Source: Tillus elongatus
Taxonomy: Eukaryota; Arthropoda; Insecta; Coleoptera; Cleridae
Assembly: GCA_964006375.1 (NCBI GenBank)
Contig: OZ023265.1
Location: 13,317,993 to 13,381,992, forward strand
Reading direction: 5' to 3'
Length of the DNA: 64,000 nt
In this document: positions 11,232 through 22,670 of the stretch, in pieces
Position numbering within the stretch: the first letter of the stretch is position 1
Layout of the letters: each line of letters opens with the position of its first letter
Notes under the pieces: generated by a model
Database searches by the model: none
What the model was told of the DNA's origin: nothing
Seen by the model: the letters and a program-made list of their open reading frames with translations, nothing else
Translations under genes and position numbers: made by a program

Positions 11232-11314
<83 letters not shown>
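11232..11314. repeat. (TA)n tract at right edge of the LINE block in hAT
   Basis: About 41 TA units between truncated LINE ORF1 and the resumed hAT coding sequence. Confidence 0.9.
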
Positions 11315-11316
<2 letters not shown>

Positions 11317-11354
11317 TATTAAATAATGTAAAGTGTAGCCACGAAGAAAGCGTC

Positions 11355-11890
11355 TGCGCGCTGATAATGTGGGAGACCTTCAAACTTCTTACCGCCGCCT
11401 TTTCTACGAAATCATAGATCAAATTCAGCAGCAAATTAACTGCAGGTTTGATCATCTTAGTGACCTGAAATTTCTTGAATTGTGTAATTTTGGAGGATTT
11501 AAAGGGATACCTTTCCCAGAAGATTCATTCAAATCATTTCACCACCATGGACATTCTTTTGACAAAGCCTTATTACGATCAGAACTTGCAGTCATTTATG
11601 AAACCGATGTTATAGGCACAAAAACTAACGCGAGTGAACTTTTAACTTTCTTAAAACAATCAAAATGCATATTCTGAAGTGTTCAAACTATGTGAATTAG
11701 TATTAACAATTCCTGCTACTAGTGCATCTTTAGAACGAATTTTTTTTACATTGAAACGTATCAAGAGTTTTGTTAGGAATTTAACAGGACAGGAAAGAGT
11801 TTCCCAAATTTCAATTTTGTCAGTTGAAAATAAACTCGTCCAGTAAATGTCCCAGAATCAACAGTTTTATGACGACATTATTAAAATTTG
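11355..11890 (+). pseudogene. hAT transposase, C-terminal half with dimerisation domain
   Basis: Resumes the ZMYM1-like transposase: YRRLFYEIIDQIQQQINCRF, then a +1-type frame break after QSKC near 11670. The hAT C-terminal dimerisation motif follows: ELVLTIPATSASLERIFF, LKRIKSFVRNLTGQERVSQ, ILSVEN. The stop is after KLVQ near 11847. The central catalytic region between the two halves is absent, so part was deleted as well as interrupted. Confidence 0.85.
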
Positions 11891-11988
11891 CCAAAAACGA
11901 CAGAAGAATTGAGTTACACTACAAATAGGTAAGTTTCTGAGAATTGCTTCCCTTATTTGAAATGTCACCGCACGCCCCTGATACGCAG

Positions 11989-12725
11989 TGTTAAAAAATA
12001 GAGACTGTATACAACCAACTAACAATTCAGTAAATTGTCAGTCCTGGCCCATTTCTACCCTAATACGGAGACAAAGTACGTAAGGCTAGATGCATTTTCA
12101 CCACAACTAGAACCGTAGAACGGTTTCGCTCTAATTAGAGCTCGTTAGTACGGCATGCTAATTGCAGCGAAAACGTACCCATAAAGTAATACGGCTATGG
12201 TGGCCAGCCTTCCAACACTAAGTGAGATATAAGACAAGAAGCACGTGCCGCCACATCGTTGCTGCACCAACTAGTATGTTGTCACGGCAGCTACAAATAA
12301 CACAGGGTGTTAAAAATAGAGACTGTATACAACCAACAAACAATTCAGTAAATTGTCAGCCCTGACCCATTTCTACGGTTCTAATTGTGGTTAGAATGCA
12401 TTTAGCCTTATATATTTTGTCCCTATATTAGGGTAGAAATGGGCCAAGGCTCACAATTTACTGAATTGTTAGTTGGTTGTATACAGTCTCTATTTTCTAA
12501 AACTCTGTGTTATTTGGAGCTGCCGTGACAACATACTACTTGGATCCGCAACGAGATGGCGGCACGTGCGTCGTGTCTTACCACTCACTTAGTGTTGGAA
12601 GGCTGGCTACCATAGCCGTATTACTTTATAGGTGTATTTTCGCTGCAATTGGTATGCCGTACTGACGAGCTCTAATTAGAGCGAAACCGGTCTACGGTTC
12701 TAATTGTGGTGAGAATTCATCTAGC
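11989..12725. repeat. Large compound inverted repeat (X-Y-X / rcX-rcY)
   Basis: Unit X (AAATAGAGACTGTATACAAC... to CCCATTTCTAC) and unit Y (AAGGCTAGATG... through GTACGGCATG, GTAATACGGCTATGG, CACGTGCCGCCA to AACACAG) occur as X (11994-12085) and Y (12085-12305). X then repeats (12310-12385). Inverted X (12410-12495) and inverted Y (12503-12720) follow. The RNA or single strand could fold into a stem of over 300 bp. No coding frame is seen. It looks like a foldback/MITE-type element. The hAT at 3984-11980 is inserted at the Y/X junction of one more copy. Confidence 0.8.
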
Positions 12726-13155
12726 CTTACATACCTTCCTTTTGCAAGTGGCTTGGATAAGTTCGTTAGCCATGAAAATCAGCCCAGGTTTTCCCGACTT
12801 GTATTTTTTTTTCGAAAAAAAATTATATCTCCGGAAATAACAAGGTAAGGGCAACCAAATTTTTGGTACGCATACTTGTATTATAAAGAGTGAACCACGC
12901 ACCAAAATTTATGTCTGTAACTTCAAAGACAAAAAAGTTATGGACACTTAAAGAAAGCAAATTTGGAGTTTTCCTTAAAACGTCAAAGATTTGAAATGTC
13001 AAAATTGGCAATATTTAGACAAAGAACCTGAAACAAATATGGATTATGAAAGGGAAATGTTGTAAGAAGAGTGTTTTGCAAACTCTTAAGTTTCAGCTTC
13101 AACCGTGATTGTCCTTCATTTTGCTAAAATATTTACAGAAAATTTATTTTAAATA
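12722..13155 (-). repeat. B and mid modules of the modular AT-rich repeat, reverse orientation
   Basis: Contains the recurrent phrases CTTTTGCAAGTGGCTTGGAT, TAAGTTCGTTAGCC and ATTATATCTCCGGAAATAAC, plus the mid segment about cubing GAAATGTCAAAATTGG. This matches the reverse complement of 57220-57690. No gene is present. Confidence 0.75.
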
Positions 13156-13639
13156 CAGTGAGTCCTCGCATAACGTCGTCTCATCTAAAGTTGTTTCGTT
13201 ATAGCGTCGCAGTTTGTTGTAGGCAAATGTATTGTTTAACGTTGAAACGTATTCGGTATAACGTTGTTATTATAAAAAAAGTCTAAAATAGTAGGTAAAA
13301 AAGGCGTACATAAGTTAATGTGTAGGCATGTACATAATACATACGTAAATGAATACTGTTTTTTAAATCATTTTGCAATCACAAATATTTTATTTATTTA
13401 ATTAAAAAAAAGGCTCTTGAGGAAAAAAAAAGAGAAAAAAAAAGAAATAAAAGATTGCAACATAAAAAAAAGAAAAAAAAAAGCTAAAAAAGAGAGAAAT
13501 AAAAAAAGTCCTAAGAGAAATTTAAAAAAAAAAACCTATATAATCAAGGATGAATACTTGTATTTAGAATAATAATAGCATAGAATAAATTTAAGTATGT
13601 ATATTCATATTAAAAAGAAAAGTGTAAAGGTGATCTAAC

Positions 13640-14200
13640 GACTTTAGGATAGGGTAGCAGAGGTGGGTCATAATGTGCTAATGGCTGATCAAAGCCACAT
13701 TTTGTTAATCCAATTGAAAATCAAGGACACTTTGGAATTGACGTTTGGTGTGGTATTATTAACGGGTATTTGATTGGTCCATATTTTTACGAAGCAATTT
13801 TACGTAGTGAGTGATATTTGCAATTTCTCCAAGAACAACTTCCTGTACTGCTTGTAAATGTACCATTACAGTTGCGAGCAAACATGTGTTTCCAACATGA
13901 CGGAGGTCCACCGTATAAAGCAAGAATTGTCCAACAATATTTAAATGGAACTTACGGAGAAAAATCGAGAGGTATAAACGGACCAATACAGTGGCCGCCT
14001 AAATCACCGGACTTGACCCCACTAGACTTCTTCTTGTGGGGAGTTTTGAAAAATAAAGTTTACAGAACACAATCTGTTTCTTGAGAAATTCTAGAGAAAT
14101 GTTTCATAAGGCTTCAGTGCCAGAAGTAGGGCGGAGATTGGATAAGTGTTTAGAAGTAGGAGTTGGTCACATTGAAAATTTTTTGCTATGATTGTCTACA
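13640..14200 (+). pseudogene. Mariner/IS630-type transposase fragment
   Basis: Translation in shifting frames gives GIDVWCGIINGYLIGPYFYEAIL (13732-13798). After a frameshift come CFQHDGGPPYKARIV (second catalytic Asp) and WPPKSPDLTPLDFFLWG (third acidic position) up to 14084. The N-terminal DNA-binding half and first catalytic Asp are missing. It belongs to the same arthropod family, marked by HDG.PPH and SPDLTPLDFFLWG, as the fragments at 21.9, 53.3, 59.6 and 61.8 kb. Confidence 0.8.
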
Positions 14201-14719
14201 CTTTGTTTATTGGTGTGGTAAAAGTAGTAACATATAATGTGTTTTATAATGTTAAATTATTAAATAACTTTTTAACGGAAAAATATAGCAATTTTTTTTC
14301 TTTGCATACCCAACTAACAAAAATGTTCTATAATTTTTAAATAAGAGTGCAAAATTGTTGTGTTACTGTTATATTACTGCTCTTCGAAAGCAGTTTTGTT
14401 CTATTAAGACTGCCAAGGTGAGTATTTAGCTTCTCGAAGCAAAATGCTTCCTTAAATTTATTGTTAGAATGTTCTTAGAACAGAATTATAAAACATTTTA
14501 GAGATTTCGTTTTTCATTGTTTTGTAAACGTCTATACAACAATCGTTATAGAATATATTAGCTTACAGAACAAAATTGTTCTGTAATGGCTTTATAACAA
14601 CGATCTTCCAAACATATCTGTCAACTTGCAAACATTTATAAAGCTTTTCTTTAAGTGATTATGTGAGCAATTATAAAACAGTTTTGTTAACATTTTCTAC
14701 GATACAATATAGCTGCAAA

Positions 14720-17190
14720 TAGCATAGTCTATACTTGAACGCTGGTGTTAAAAAACTATTTTATTGTTGGATGGAACGCGACTGTAATAGAACACTTAGA
14801 AAACAATTATAGTACAAAATTATTCCTTTGCATAAAAGTGCGTTCGCTGGGATCTTTATAAAGCATATTATAGCTTTAGTAAGAAGCACCATTATATACT
14901 TTTTATTTCGTGGCAAGTTGTGTATTCTGTAGCCTGTAATTTCTAAACAAGTCCATTTGCAATCAATAAATGGAAACAGGTAAACAGAAGCGGTGCTTTT
15001 CGAAGGAAAGTCAATAAATATAAAAATATTTTAGAAAGTAGCAAATTTGTTAATAAACATGTTAGTAGTGTTTTACATAGTAAGCAGCACAACAAACAAC
15101 AATTTGGGTTTGATGTTAAGTCACATTGCTACTACATTTATGTTGCATAAATATCGCAGCTAACGTGAGTTTAGCACTATACTGATGTGTAAGTGTTGCC
15201 GAAAATGCTTTTATAGAACAATTAAATACACCATATGTGTTATAGAGCTACGTGCAGGTCTTTCTCAGTGCATCAATGGGAAACATGTTATTTTAAAGCT
15301 CTATAAGCGCTGTTTGTGTAACAATCTGCTTACTGCGCCATCTGAAGCCACACTGTCAATATGATCATCAGTTTGACCAAATATTAGGACACAGGACCGT
15401 ACTTAGCCATAAATAGTTGTTAATGGTTAGTTACCCATGATTATGATACAACAAGTAGAGATATTACACCTATGATTTATATGGTTTTCGCAAAACCACG
15501 TGCATGATGGCATGTGGAGTTTTTAATGGAGTTTGACAGTTGAACGTGTCGTCTCTTGTCTTCCTCTAAACATGCGACTAACGTGTTAACGAGATTAGGA
15601 AACCGTTGTTTATTAGATATAGAAATTTATTTCAATAATTTTTGTGTGTACACACGCAAAGTTTTTTATTGGTAACGGCGTAAAAGGTCTCAAAACATAT
15701 GGAAAACTTTATTCTGGAACGATTTTTTTTTGTCTGTCGGTCTCTCGTTCGGTTGGTCTCTCTGTTAATAGGTGCAATAACTTACGAACGAAGTGATGTA
15801 GCATCTTCAAATTTGGTACCCAGTTAGCACCCAACAAAGAACGCTTTGAATTGTTTTTAGGCAAGCACACTTCAGGGGGTAGGGGATAAATAAGGGGTGA
15901 ATTGGTGAAAATTGTCATTTTATCACTAAAACTCGGGTAATACAACGTTTTAAAAGTTTATGGGTACATGAATACACATATTTTCTTTGTGGTCAACTCA
16001 TGGGCCCTAAATTCATTCCATGATAATGCCTTTCTAAAGAGAATAAATTATCACTGCTATGTGGAAGTCATGATTCAATTTGTAGCACTATGTAACTTAT
16101 ACCAAAAAATGAACTTATTAGCTCAAACCTTTCAAACGTTATTGTGTTCCCAAAATCATTCTGCGCACACACACATCCTCACACACGCACGTGCACACAT
16201 TAAGATTCGAAATTATTTTCTGACTTAAAGTTAATTAAAGTGAAGAAATTGGCTTTGTTATTATTGACTGCATGGGATTATAGTAAAATGAAAATATTAA
16301 AATCCTAAAACTTTTTGATGCCTTGTAGGAATGGGGAGAAAAAATGTAGTAATAATGTAAAGCATACATAAAGACTTGACAAATATCGGTGGCACTAGTA
16401 TACTTTTACGGTAAAAGCCAAACTTTAAAATTGACAATAAAAGTCAATGCCAAACCTACTTTATTTTTGTTTAAATACGTCTCTGTTCATATTACAGCTT
16501 TTAATATATCGTCTGTTTTGTAGCAGTGTCTTAAGAGATAAAATAGTTCTGTAATGGTTGCAGTCGTGATAAAAGTGATTTATAAAGCAGACGCCATGTT
16601 TTTATGCAATTCCTGTATTTGTTTGGTAGCCATCTTCAACGAAAAAAAAAAATCAATGAATAAATATAGAAATATTTGTGACCTGACAAATTTCACAATA
16701 TATTATGAATATAAAACATGCAAAATGTGTAACAGAATGGGTTTAGGTCAATAAAATGAAAAGAAACGAAAAATTTAATTTCGAGTTGATTTTTACAAAT
16801 TAAAGAAATATTCATTATTTCGAGGGCCCTTCAAAATTTACCGTATTATGTAGCATATTTTACACAGAAAATTTTTCTTCGCAGGTGAAATCCATCTTGC
16901 TGGTAGCCAAAAGTTGCAAAGTAAACTAGAAATAAATTCTAATAAAACATGTTTTATAGTAACTCTATTAAGGCTCTATAACTGGCACCATGGTAAATGA
17001 TTTATAGTTTTATTATTGCTCCTTATAAAACTGTTTTATAAGTATCGTATATCATATTATTTTACAGCTTGGTGAACATTTCTAAAACTATTCTATAAAA
17101 CCTTAAACATCCCTTATAAAATAAACTAAAGAACTAAAGTGTTGTAGTGGTGGAGTAACAACCACGTTAAAAAACCAAGATCCGTCTGGC
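14720..17190. other. Non-coding interior of the 14.3-20.0 kb element
   Basis: No gene is recognised. It holds AT-rich sequence, a short (CA)n-like stretch at 16165-16200, and further TTATAAAAC dyads near 16930-17110. A segment near 15720-15960 contains GGTCTCTCTGTTAATAGGTG and a GGGGGTAGGGGATAAATAAG phrase, the style of an interspersed repeat, but I see no second copy in this window. Confidence 0.4.
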
Positions 17191-17194
17191 CCGG

Positions 17195-19875
17195 ACGGTA
17201 GCACCCTGTAAGGGCCACTGGCTAGGGATACAGCATTTAGCAGGTGGTAGTGGAATTTTCCTTTACGTTATAGTAGAGGATTTTTTTCACGCCCGAGGAG
17301 GTACCACCCCATGCATCACAACTTTGTCCAGCTCTCTGAATACCTTTCTGAAAAAATCGACCATCTGATTTCTGAATATCCTTCCTCCGAGGTCACTTCT
17401 TGGTGACTTCAATGTCCATAATAAGGGATGGCTAGGATCTTCCAAAACCGATCCACAAGGGAGAGCAGCGGAGGCCTTTGCAGTCAGCAATTCTTTAGCC
17501 AATATGGTTCAGCAACCTACTTACTTTCGTCGCATCCCAACACACAGCTCAAATCCCTTGGATCTCCTTCTTACGACAAAACCTGAATGCTACAAGATAT
17601 CAGTCACCGCCCCCCTTGGTTGTTTAGATCACGGCATGGTCACTGCTACCTGCACAATGCAACCCGAGGTCACACAGTCATCACACCCACGTATCGTTTG
17701 GCACTACAACTCCGCAAACTGGGACAAAATGCGGGATTACTTTTCCTCATTTCCATGGGCGTCTGTCCGCTTCTCTCATCCTGATCCCTCTGATAACTCA
17801 CAAAACGTCACCGAAATTATCCAAGCTGGCATGGAATTATTTATTCCACGTACACAGAAAACCTCTTCAGTCACTTAAAAGCCCTGGTTCTCTAAATCCT
17901 GCGACAAGGCCAGACTTGAAAAGGTCAAAGCTCACAAAACGCTTCTACACAATCCCAGTCAAGAAAACCGTCAAGCATTTAACGACGCAAGAAACCGCTA
18001 TGTCCGCATTCTTTCTGAGGCAAAAAAAATCCTTAAATAGCCACATCAAAAACAAAGTCCTCTTAAGCTCCAACGGCAGCAAACCCTTCTGGACTCTTGC
18101 TAAATCTATTGGGAATAATTTCTGCAAGAGCACGTTCCCACTTCTTGTCTCAGGGGACGAAATTTTTTCTACCGCCCTGGGCAACTTTTTGCCTCGTTAT
18201 TCGCCGCCAAGTCTAGTCTCAACCCACCTCCAAATGTTCAACCACCAACAGTCCCCAATGTCGCGCACAAAATGACGGATATCATTTTCAAAACTAAAAA
18301 GGTACGAAATATGCTCTCTTCTCTTAATACCAAGAAAGCCTCTGACCTTGACGATATCCCAGCAATTGTTCTCAAAAAATGCGCACCAGAACTTGCTCCT
18401 GTCCTGACTCGTCTGTTTCAGATATCTTACAATAGAGGCATATTCTCTAGTAACTGGAAAACTGCTCGAGTACAACCCGTCCCCAAGAAAGGATCCAAAG
18501 CCTTCCTAGCAACTATAGGCCTATTTCTCTCCTTTCAGTCGTCTCTAAAGTGATGGAAAAGTATATAAACACTGAATTGCTAAAATTTCTTGAAAAACAT
18601 AGTTTAATTCACGATAGGCAGTATGGCTTTCGTCAGCGCAGATCAACTGCCGACCTCCTTTAATCTGTCACCCATTCTTGGTACAAGTCTATGGAACTAC
18701 ACGGTGAATCCCAGATTGTCGCTCTAGATATATCCAAAGCATTCGACCAGGTCTGGCACACAGCGCTCCTTAATAAACTCCCGGCCTACCACCAAAACTC
18801 TGTACCTGGACAGCAAACAACCGGAGCATTTTTGTTGCCGTGGATGGTCATTCCTCTAAACTATATGCAATTAATGCAGGAGTTCCTCAAGGTTCAGCTT
18901 TAGCCCCTACTTTGTTTCTTCTCCACATCAATAACCTCCTCTCTAGCACATTCAACCCAGTTCACAGCTACGCGGACGACAGCACCCTCCACTCAAATAT
19001 ACAATATCCTAAGCCTGTCTCTTTAGCCCAACTAGATGAGGATCGCAGACTCATGGAGGATTCTGTCTCCGTGGATCTCCAAATAATATTATCCTGGGGA
19101 AGTAGAAAATTCAACCCCACCAAAACACACTCTTGCTGTCTTACTCATAAGAGATACACCAGCCCTAGACCCATCACAATGAACAACCAAGTTATCCAAA
19201 GTAATGAGTCCTTTTCACTTGTTGGCATTTCGGTGAATCGAGGTCTCAATTGGCACCAACATGTCACTTCAATTGCAGAATCGGCTGCTAAGAAATTAGG
19301 CTTCCTCTTCCGGGCTCGCAAATACTTTTCACCAGCTAATCTCTATACCTTATATACTTCACAAATAAGGCCACACTTCGAATACTGCTCCCACATCTGG
19401 GGTGCCGCTGCAGCTTCTACCCTCGCTATCCTGGACTCCATTCAGAAGAGAGCTATATGTCTCATCGGTGACCCTACACTCACCCAAAGGCTGCCATTCC
19501 TTGCCCACCGACGTGCCGTTGGTGACGTCTCTCCCTTTTATAGATATCTGCACGGGCACTGCTCAGAGGAGCTATGTTCCATAGTTCCTCCACCTGCTGC
19601 CCCCAACAGATCTACCAGGGGAACAGAGCGAATGCACCCTTTTACTGTCCAGGTCTCCAGACATAGAAAAACTTGTTTTGCCCGCTCTTTTGTCCCGAGG
19701 ACTTCCAAGTTATGGAATTCTTTGCCGGCACATGTTTTTCCTTCTCCTCCGAACCTCCAAACATTCAAGTCCAGAATTAACAAGTTGCCTCTTTCCTCCT
19801 TGTCGACACCCACGGTACGATAGTATTTAGGCTGTAAGCCCTCGTGGTGTGTTGTAGAAATAAAAAATTAAAAAA
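17195..19875 (+). pseudogene. LINE family A, copy 1 (degraded)
   Basis: The 5' UTR (GCAGGTGGTAGTGGAATTTT, 17230 onward) jumps at ~17318 to mid-endonuclease. About 490 bp present in copy 3 (roughly 38000-38487) are missing. Endonuclease (MVQQPTYF, SCAPLGCLDHGMV-like) and RT (MYDRQYGFRQRRST, LDISKAFDQVW, SYADDSTLHS near 18967) are readable, but with several frameshifts and stops. The 3' end TAGGCTGTAAGCCCTCGTGG is followed by an A-rich tail. Confidence 0.85.
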
Positions 19876-20339
19876 AATAAACCTGCGCCCATTTTGCCTT
19901 TATAAGCGTTGTATAAACGTTACCAAAACGTTGATAGGAACAGTCATGTTTTATTAAAACTGTTTTATAAACGTTCTTATAACTACAATACAACATCAAA
20001 TTGCTAGTCGGGTAATTTGTCAAAAAAAAGTTGTTTTTAGATATGCGAAAATATAGCTATGTTTCTGGGAAAAAAATCGATGATGTCATTACTTCAGTTT
20101 CCAAATATACAAAAATATGCAAATTTGGCTTAAAATGGACCTTACTCAATCGCATTTAAGAACCTCTTTTCAAATTTTTTCTATCGCTTTTCCTTTTTTT
20201 ACAATAGAGCCGGTACCTCGAGTTTCGCTCACCCTATATATTATATTCATTCCCAATGATTCGTTTTACGTCGTGTCATTTAACGTCGCGATTGATAGAT
20301 AACTAACTAGAAGGTTAAGCGGGGACTTGCTGTAGACGC

Positions 20340-21081
20340 TTTCTCTGATGTTTTGGCGGTAGTTTTAGTTAAGTGTATTGTTTAACGGTCTATGATTTTT
20401 AGCTAATTTTCGTAGAAAAGAAATTGTTTTTGAGGAGACCGCGACTTTTGAATTTTAAAAAGATTTCTTCAAATAAGCGCAAAGTAGCCCCCCATAGAAT
20501 CCATATCTGGGTTTATATTCAGTTTTCATCTGTTTACATATATACAGGGTGACGCATTTCTACGGTAAAGCTCAATATAATTGTTATTATACAAGATACG
20601 AGAAAAAATTGTATACGTTAATTATAGGTGTCTTGGGGTGCATCTTATTAAATAATTTGACAATCACAGGCCGGCCCATAAGTCGTTGGTGATACCAAAA
20701 TTTTTTTTCGAACACGCATATATTATTGCACTATTTCATTTTTTTCGAAATATGATGCATGTTTGTAAGAAAAAAATCGGGACGCAGTAAGTTCGTTTTG
20801 GTAGCGATTTTTCATTGAATGCTTCAAATTTCAATAACCCAATTTGCTATTAACCTAAGGTTTGTTGACTAGGAAACCAGTTTTCTCGGAAACATTTTTA
20901 GTTTATTAATTTTTATACATTTTCCAACAATAAGTTATTTTGATAAAATATGGTACATGGTTTCTACTATATAGGTTATACAGGTAACCAGATTGATGCC
21001 TGCTTGCATTAGAAATACATATTTGCTATTAAAAATATTTTAATGAAAATTCACTTCCATAACGCCTTTGCTGCGTCCAGA
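20340..21081 (-). repeat. Modular AT-rich repeat, reverse orientation, short version
   Basis: Runs from GAGGAGACCGCGAC (reverse of module A) through a short TATATAC in place of a long (TA)n and CAGGGTGACGCATTTCTACG. The GTCGTTGGTGAT segment comes next, then a ~300-bp MITE-like end module (20779-21081). It is nearly collinear with 33720-34440. Confidence 0.8.
20779..21081. repeat. MITE-like ~300-bp module with inverted ends (copy M1)
   Basis: Left end GGGACGCAGTAAGTTCGTTT and right end CCTTTGCTGCGTCCAGAC are inverted versions of the family end GGACGCAGCAAGTGCGTTAT. The interior has TATTGTTGGAAAATG-type and ACTATATAGGTTATA phrases shared with the other copies. Non-coding. Confidence 0.8.
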
Positions 21082-21082
21082 C

Positions 21083-21640
21083 TTTTAAATACATGCAGGT
21101 GTTTTTTATATGCAAATTTTAACCAAAAAATTTTTTTTTGTCGTAATAGAGAAGTTTCGATGGTGAGACTGCAAAAATTGAAGAAATTTTACGGCGAATT
21201 CGGGCCACTATTTTCCGAAACCAAGGTCCATTTGATTTATATACATGGTGAGGCGACAAGAGCTTCTGTTAAAAGTTTATCAATAACCGAACCGATTTTA
21301 ATTCGGAATTTTTGGATTCCTATGTTCTCGACCAAGTCCAACTAAACTGAAATATCTTTGCTCACGTGACTCCATCAACTTCGTTAATTTAAATACAGTA
21401 TGCTACCTTTTAATAGATTTTTGAATTCTGCTCGTACTTTGAGGTAGACTTTTGCTAGCATACTATGTTACTATGTGTCTAAAGTAGACAATTTTCAAAA
21501 TATTTAATTCTTTTGAAAATCTTTGCAAAATCATAGTTGCACTTTATATATGATAACTTGAAGGAAAAATAAGCTACAAGATTCATCCTTTGCACACAAT
21601 ATAAGGGTATTTGTACCTTCATTACACGTATTACAGTTTT
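21083..21640. other. AT-rich non-coding stretch with module A/B remnants
   Basis: Contains ATGGTGAGACTGCAAAAATT, as beside other A modules, and a decayed B-like AATAACCGAACCGATTTTAA phrase at ~21280. Nothing else is recognised. Confidence 0.4.
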
Positions 21641-22385
21641 GCGCTACAACATACAGGGTGATATAAATAGACTTGGCAACCTGACAAAATGCAACTGATC
21701 AAAACATGCGTTCTCCAAATACAACACCCTGTATTTTATTAACTACGCTAATTGGCCCTTTGAATCTATTTAGACTGCCATTAGCATTCCCTATACCTAA
21801 TCAAACCGTTTTGGAGATAATGTGATATTGAAAAAATATAGGTAACTATTTATTTATAAAGAACTTAGCTATGCGTAAACAGGAATGAGAAAAAATGAAG
21901 GAACAAGCACACATTTTAAAACTACAATATGTGCTCAAAATTGCCTCCACCATCTTCAAGACATTTTGTTATTCGTTTCATTATGTTGCTGCCGGTAGCC
22001 CGACATAATTCTTCTGGACTTAAAGTATTTAATGCATCTACAACTCTGTCTATCATATTTTCTTGTGTGGTGGCAGGTTCTAAGTAGACATGATTTGTAA
22101 TATAGCCCCAGATAGTTGAGTCGAGTTGAAATAGGTCTGGAGAGCGCGGTGGCCATCTATGTGAACCGTTGTTGGAAATCCATCTGTCATCAAAACGTTG
22201 GGTCAAGAAGCTAGACGCCAGCTTCATCTAATCTCAATGTATTCCTGTGTATAAATGTACCTTTTTTCTTAAAAAAAACACCCAATATATCAGTAAATAC
22301 TGGTTTTAGGTATAGGGAATACTCCAGGAAACTAAAAGAACATTTATTGGCGTATCAAAATTGACTATAATATACAGGCTGTTCT
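21640..22385 (-). mobile_element. Mariner-type transposon remnant
   Basis: An ACAGGGTG-type end occurs at 21653 (CAGGGTGATATAAATAGAC). The subterminal phrase ATTCCCTATACCTAA at 21788 is repeated inverted as TTAGGTATAGGGAAT at 22308-22322. Between them lies the C-terminal part of a minus-strand transposase. No clean right end was identified. Confidence 0.6.
21922..22227 (-). pseudogene. Mariner/IS630-type transposase C-terminus
   Basis: An open 101-codon minus-strand frame with WPPRSPDLFQLDSTIWGYIT, then VVDALNTLSPEELCRATGSN and GGGNFEHIL at the very end. These match the C-terminal domain and terminus of the family at 59.6-60.9 kb. The first two catalytic Asp residues are not present. Confidence 0.8.
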
Positions 22386-22424
22386 ATTTCTCGAGAAAAC
22401 TTGGCTCCCGTGTTCGAGCCTCGC

Positions 22425-22626
<202 letters not shown>

Positions 22627-22670
22627 ACGGATCTCCCCATTAGTGATTTTTTAAAAGAAAATTCCATAAA

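Larger units (their letters stand above)
3984..11980 (+). mobile_element. hAT-superfamily DNA transposon (ZMYM1-like transposase), split by nested insertions
   Basis: The ends form terminal inverted repeats: TAGTGGCGTGCGGT on the left, and CAGGGGCGTGCGGT as the reverse complement of the right end (12 of 14 match). They are bracketed by 8-bp duplications ATACTCAG (3976-3983) and ATACGCAG (11981-11988), differing at one base, the duplication length known for hAT elements. Subterminal AAGGGAAGCAAT motifs occur at both ends. The transposase lies in two blocks, 4510-5410 and 11355-11890. About 5.9 kb of LINE insertions and (TA)n tracts lie between them. The copy is dead. Confidence 0.85.
14308..20013. 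mobile_element. Possible DNA element with ACCCAACTA-type ends and subterminal repeats
   Basis: The left end reads ACCCAACTAACAA and the reverse complement of the right end reads ACCCGACTAGCAA. Just inside both are many variants of TTATAAAACAGTTTTGTT (14330-14720, 16960-17110, 19890-19990), a dyad-rich subterminal region. No transposase is seen and no clear target duplication. The LINE copy at 17.2-19.9 kb is inside it. The boundaries are inferred from the matching ends. Confidence 0.35.
13156..20332. mobile_element. pogo/Tigger-type DNA transposon ends enclosing nested insertions
   Basis: The left end CAGTGAGTCCTCGCATAACG and the reverse complement of the right end, CAGCAAGTCCCCGCTTAACC, match closely and are bracketed by TA (13154-13155, 20333-20334), as in pogo/Tigger elements. 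Near both ends are short CGTTATA/TAACGTCG phrases typical of such families. No own transposase is recognised; 13380-13545 is an A/G-rich tract. The interior holds a mariner fragment, a second DNA element and a LINE. The pairing of the two ends over 7.2 kb is inferred. Confidence 0.5.
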
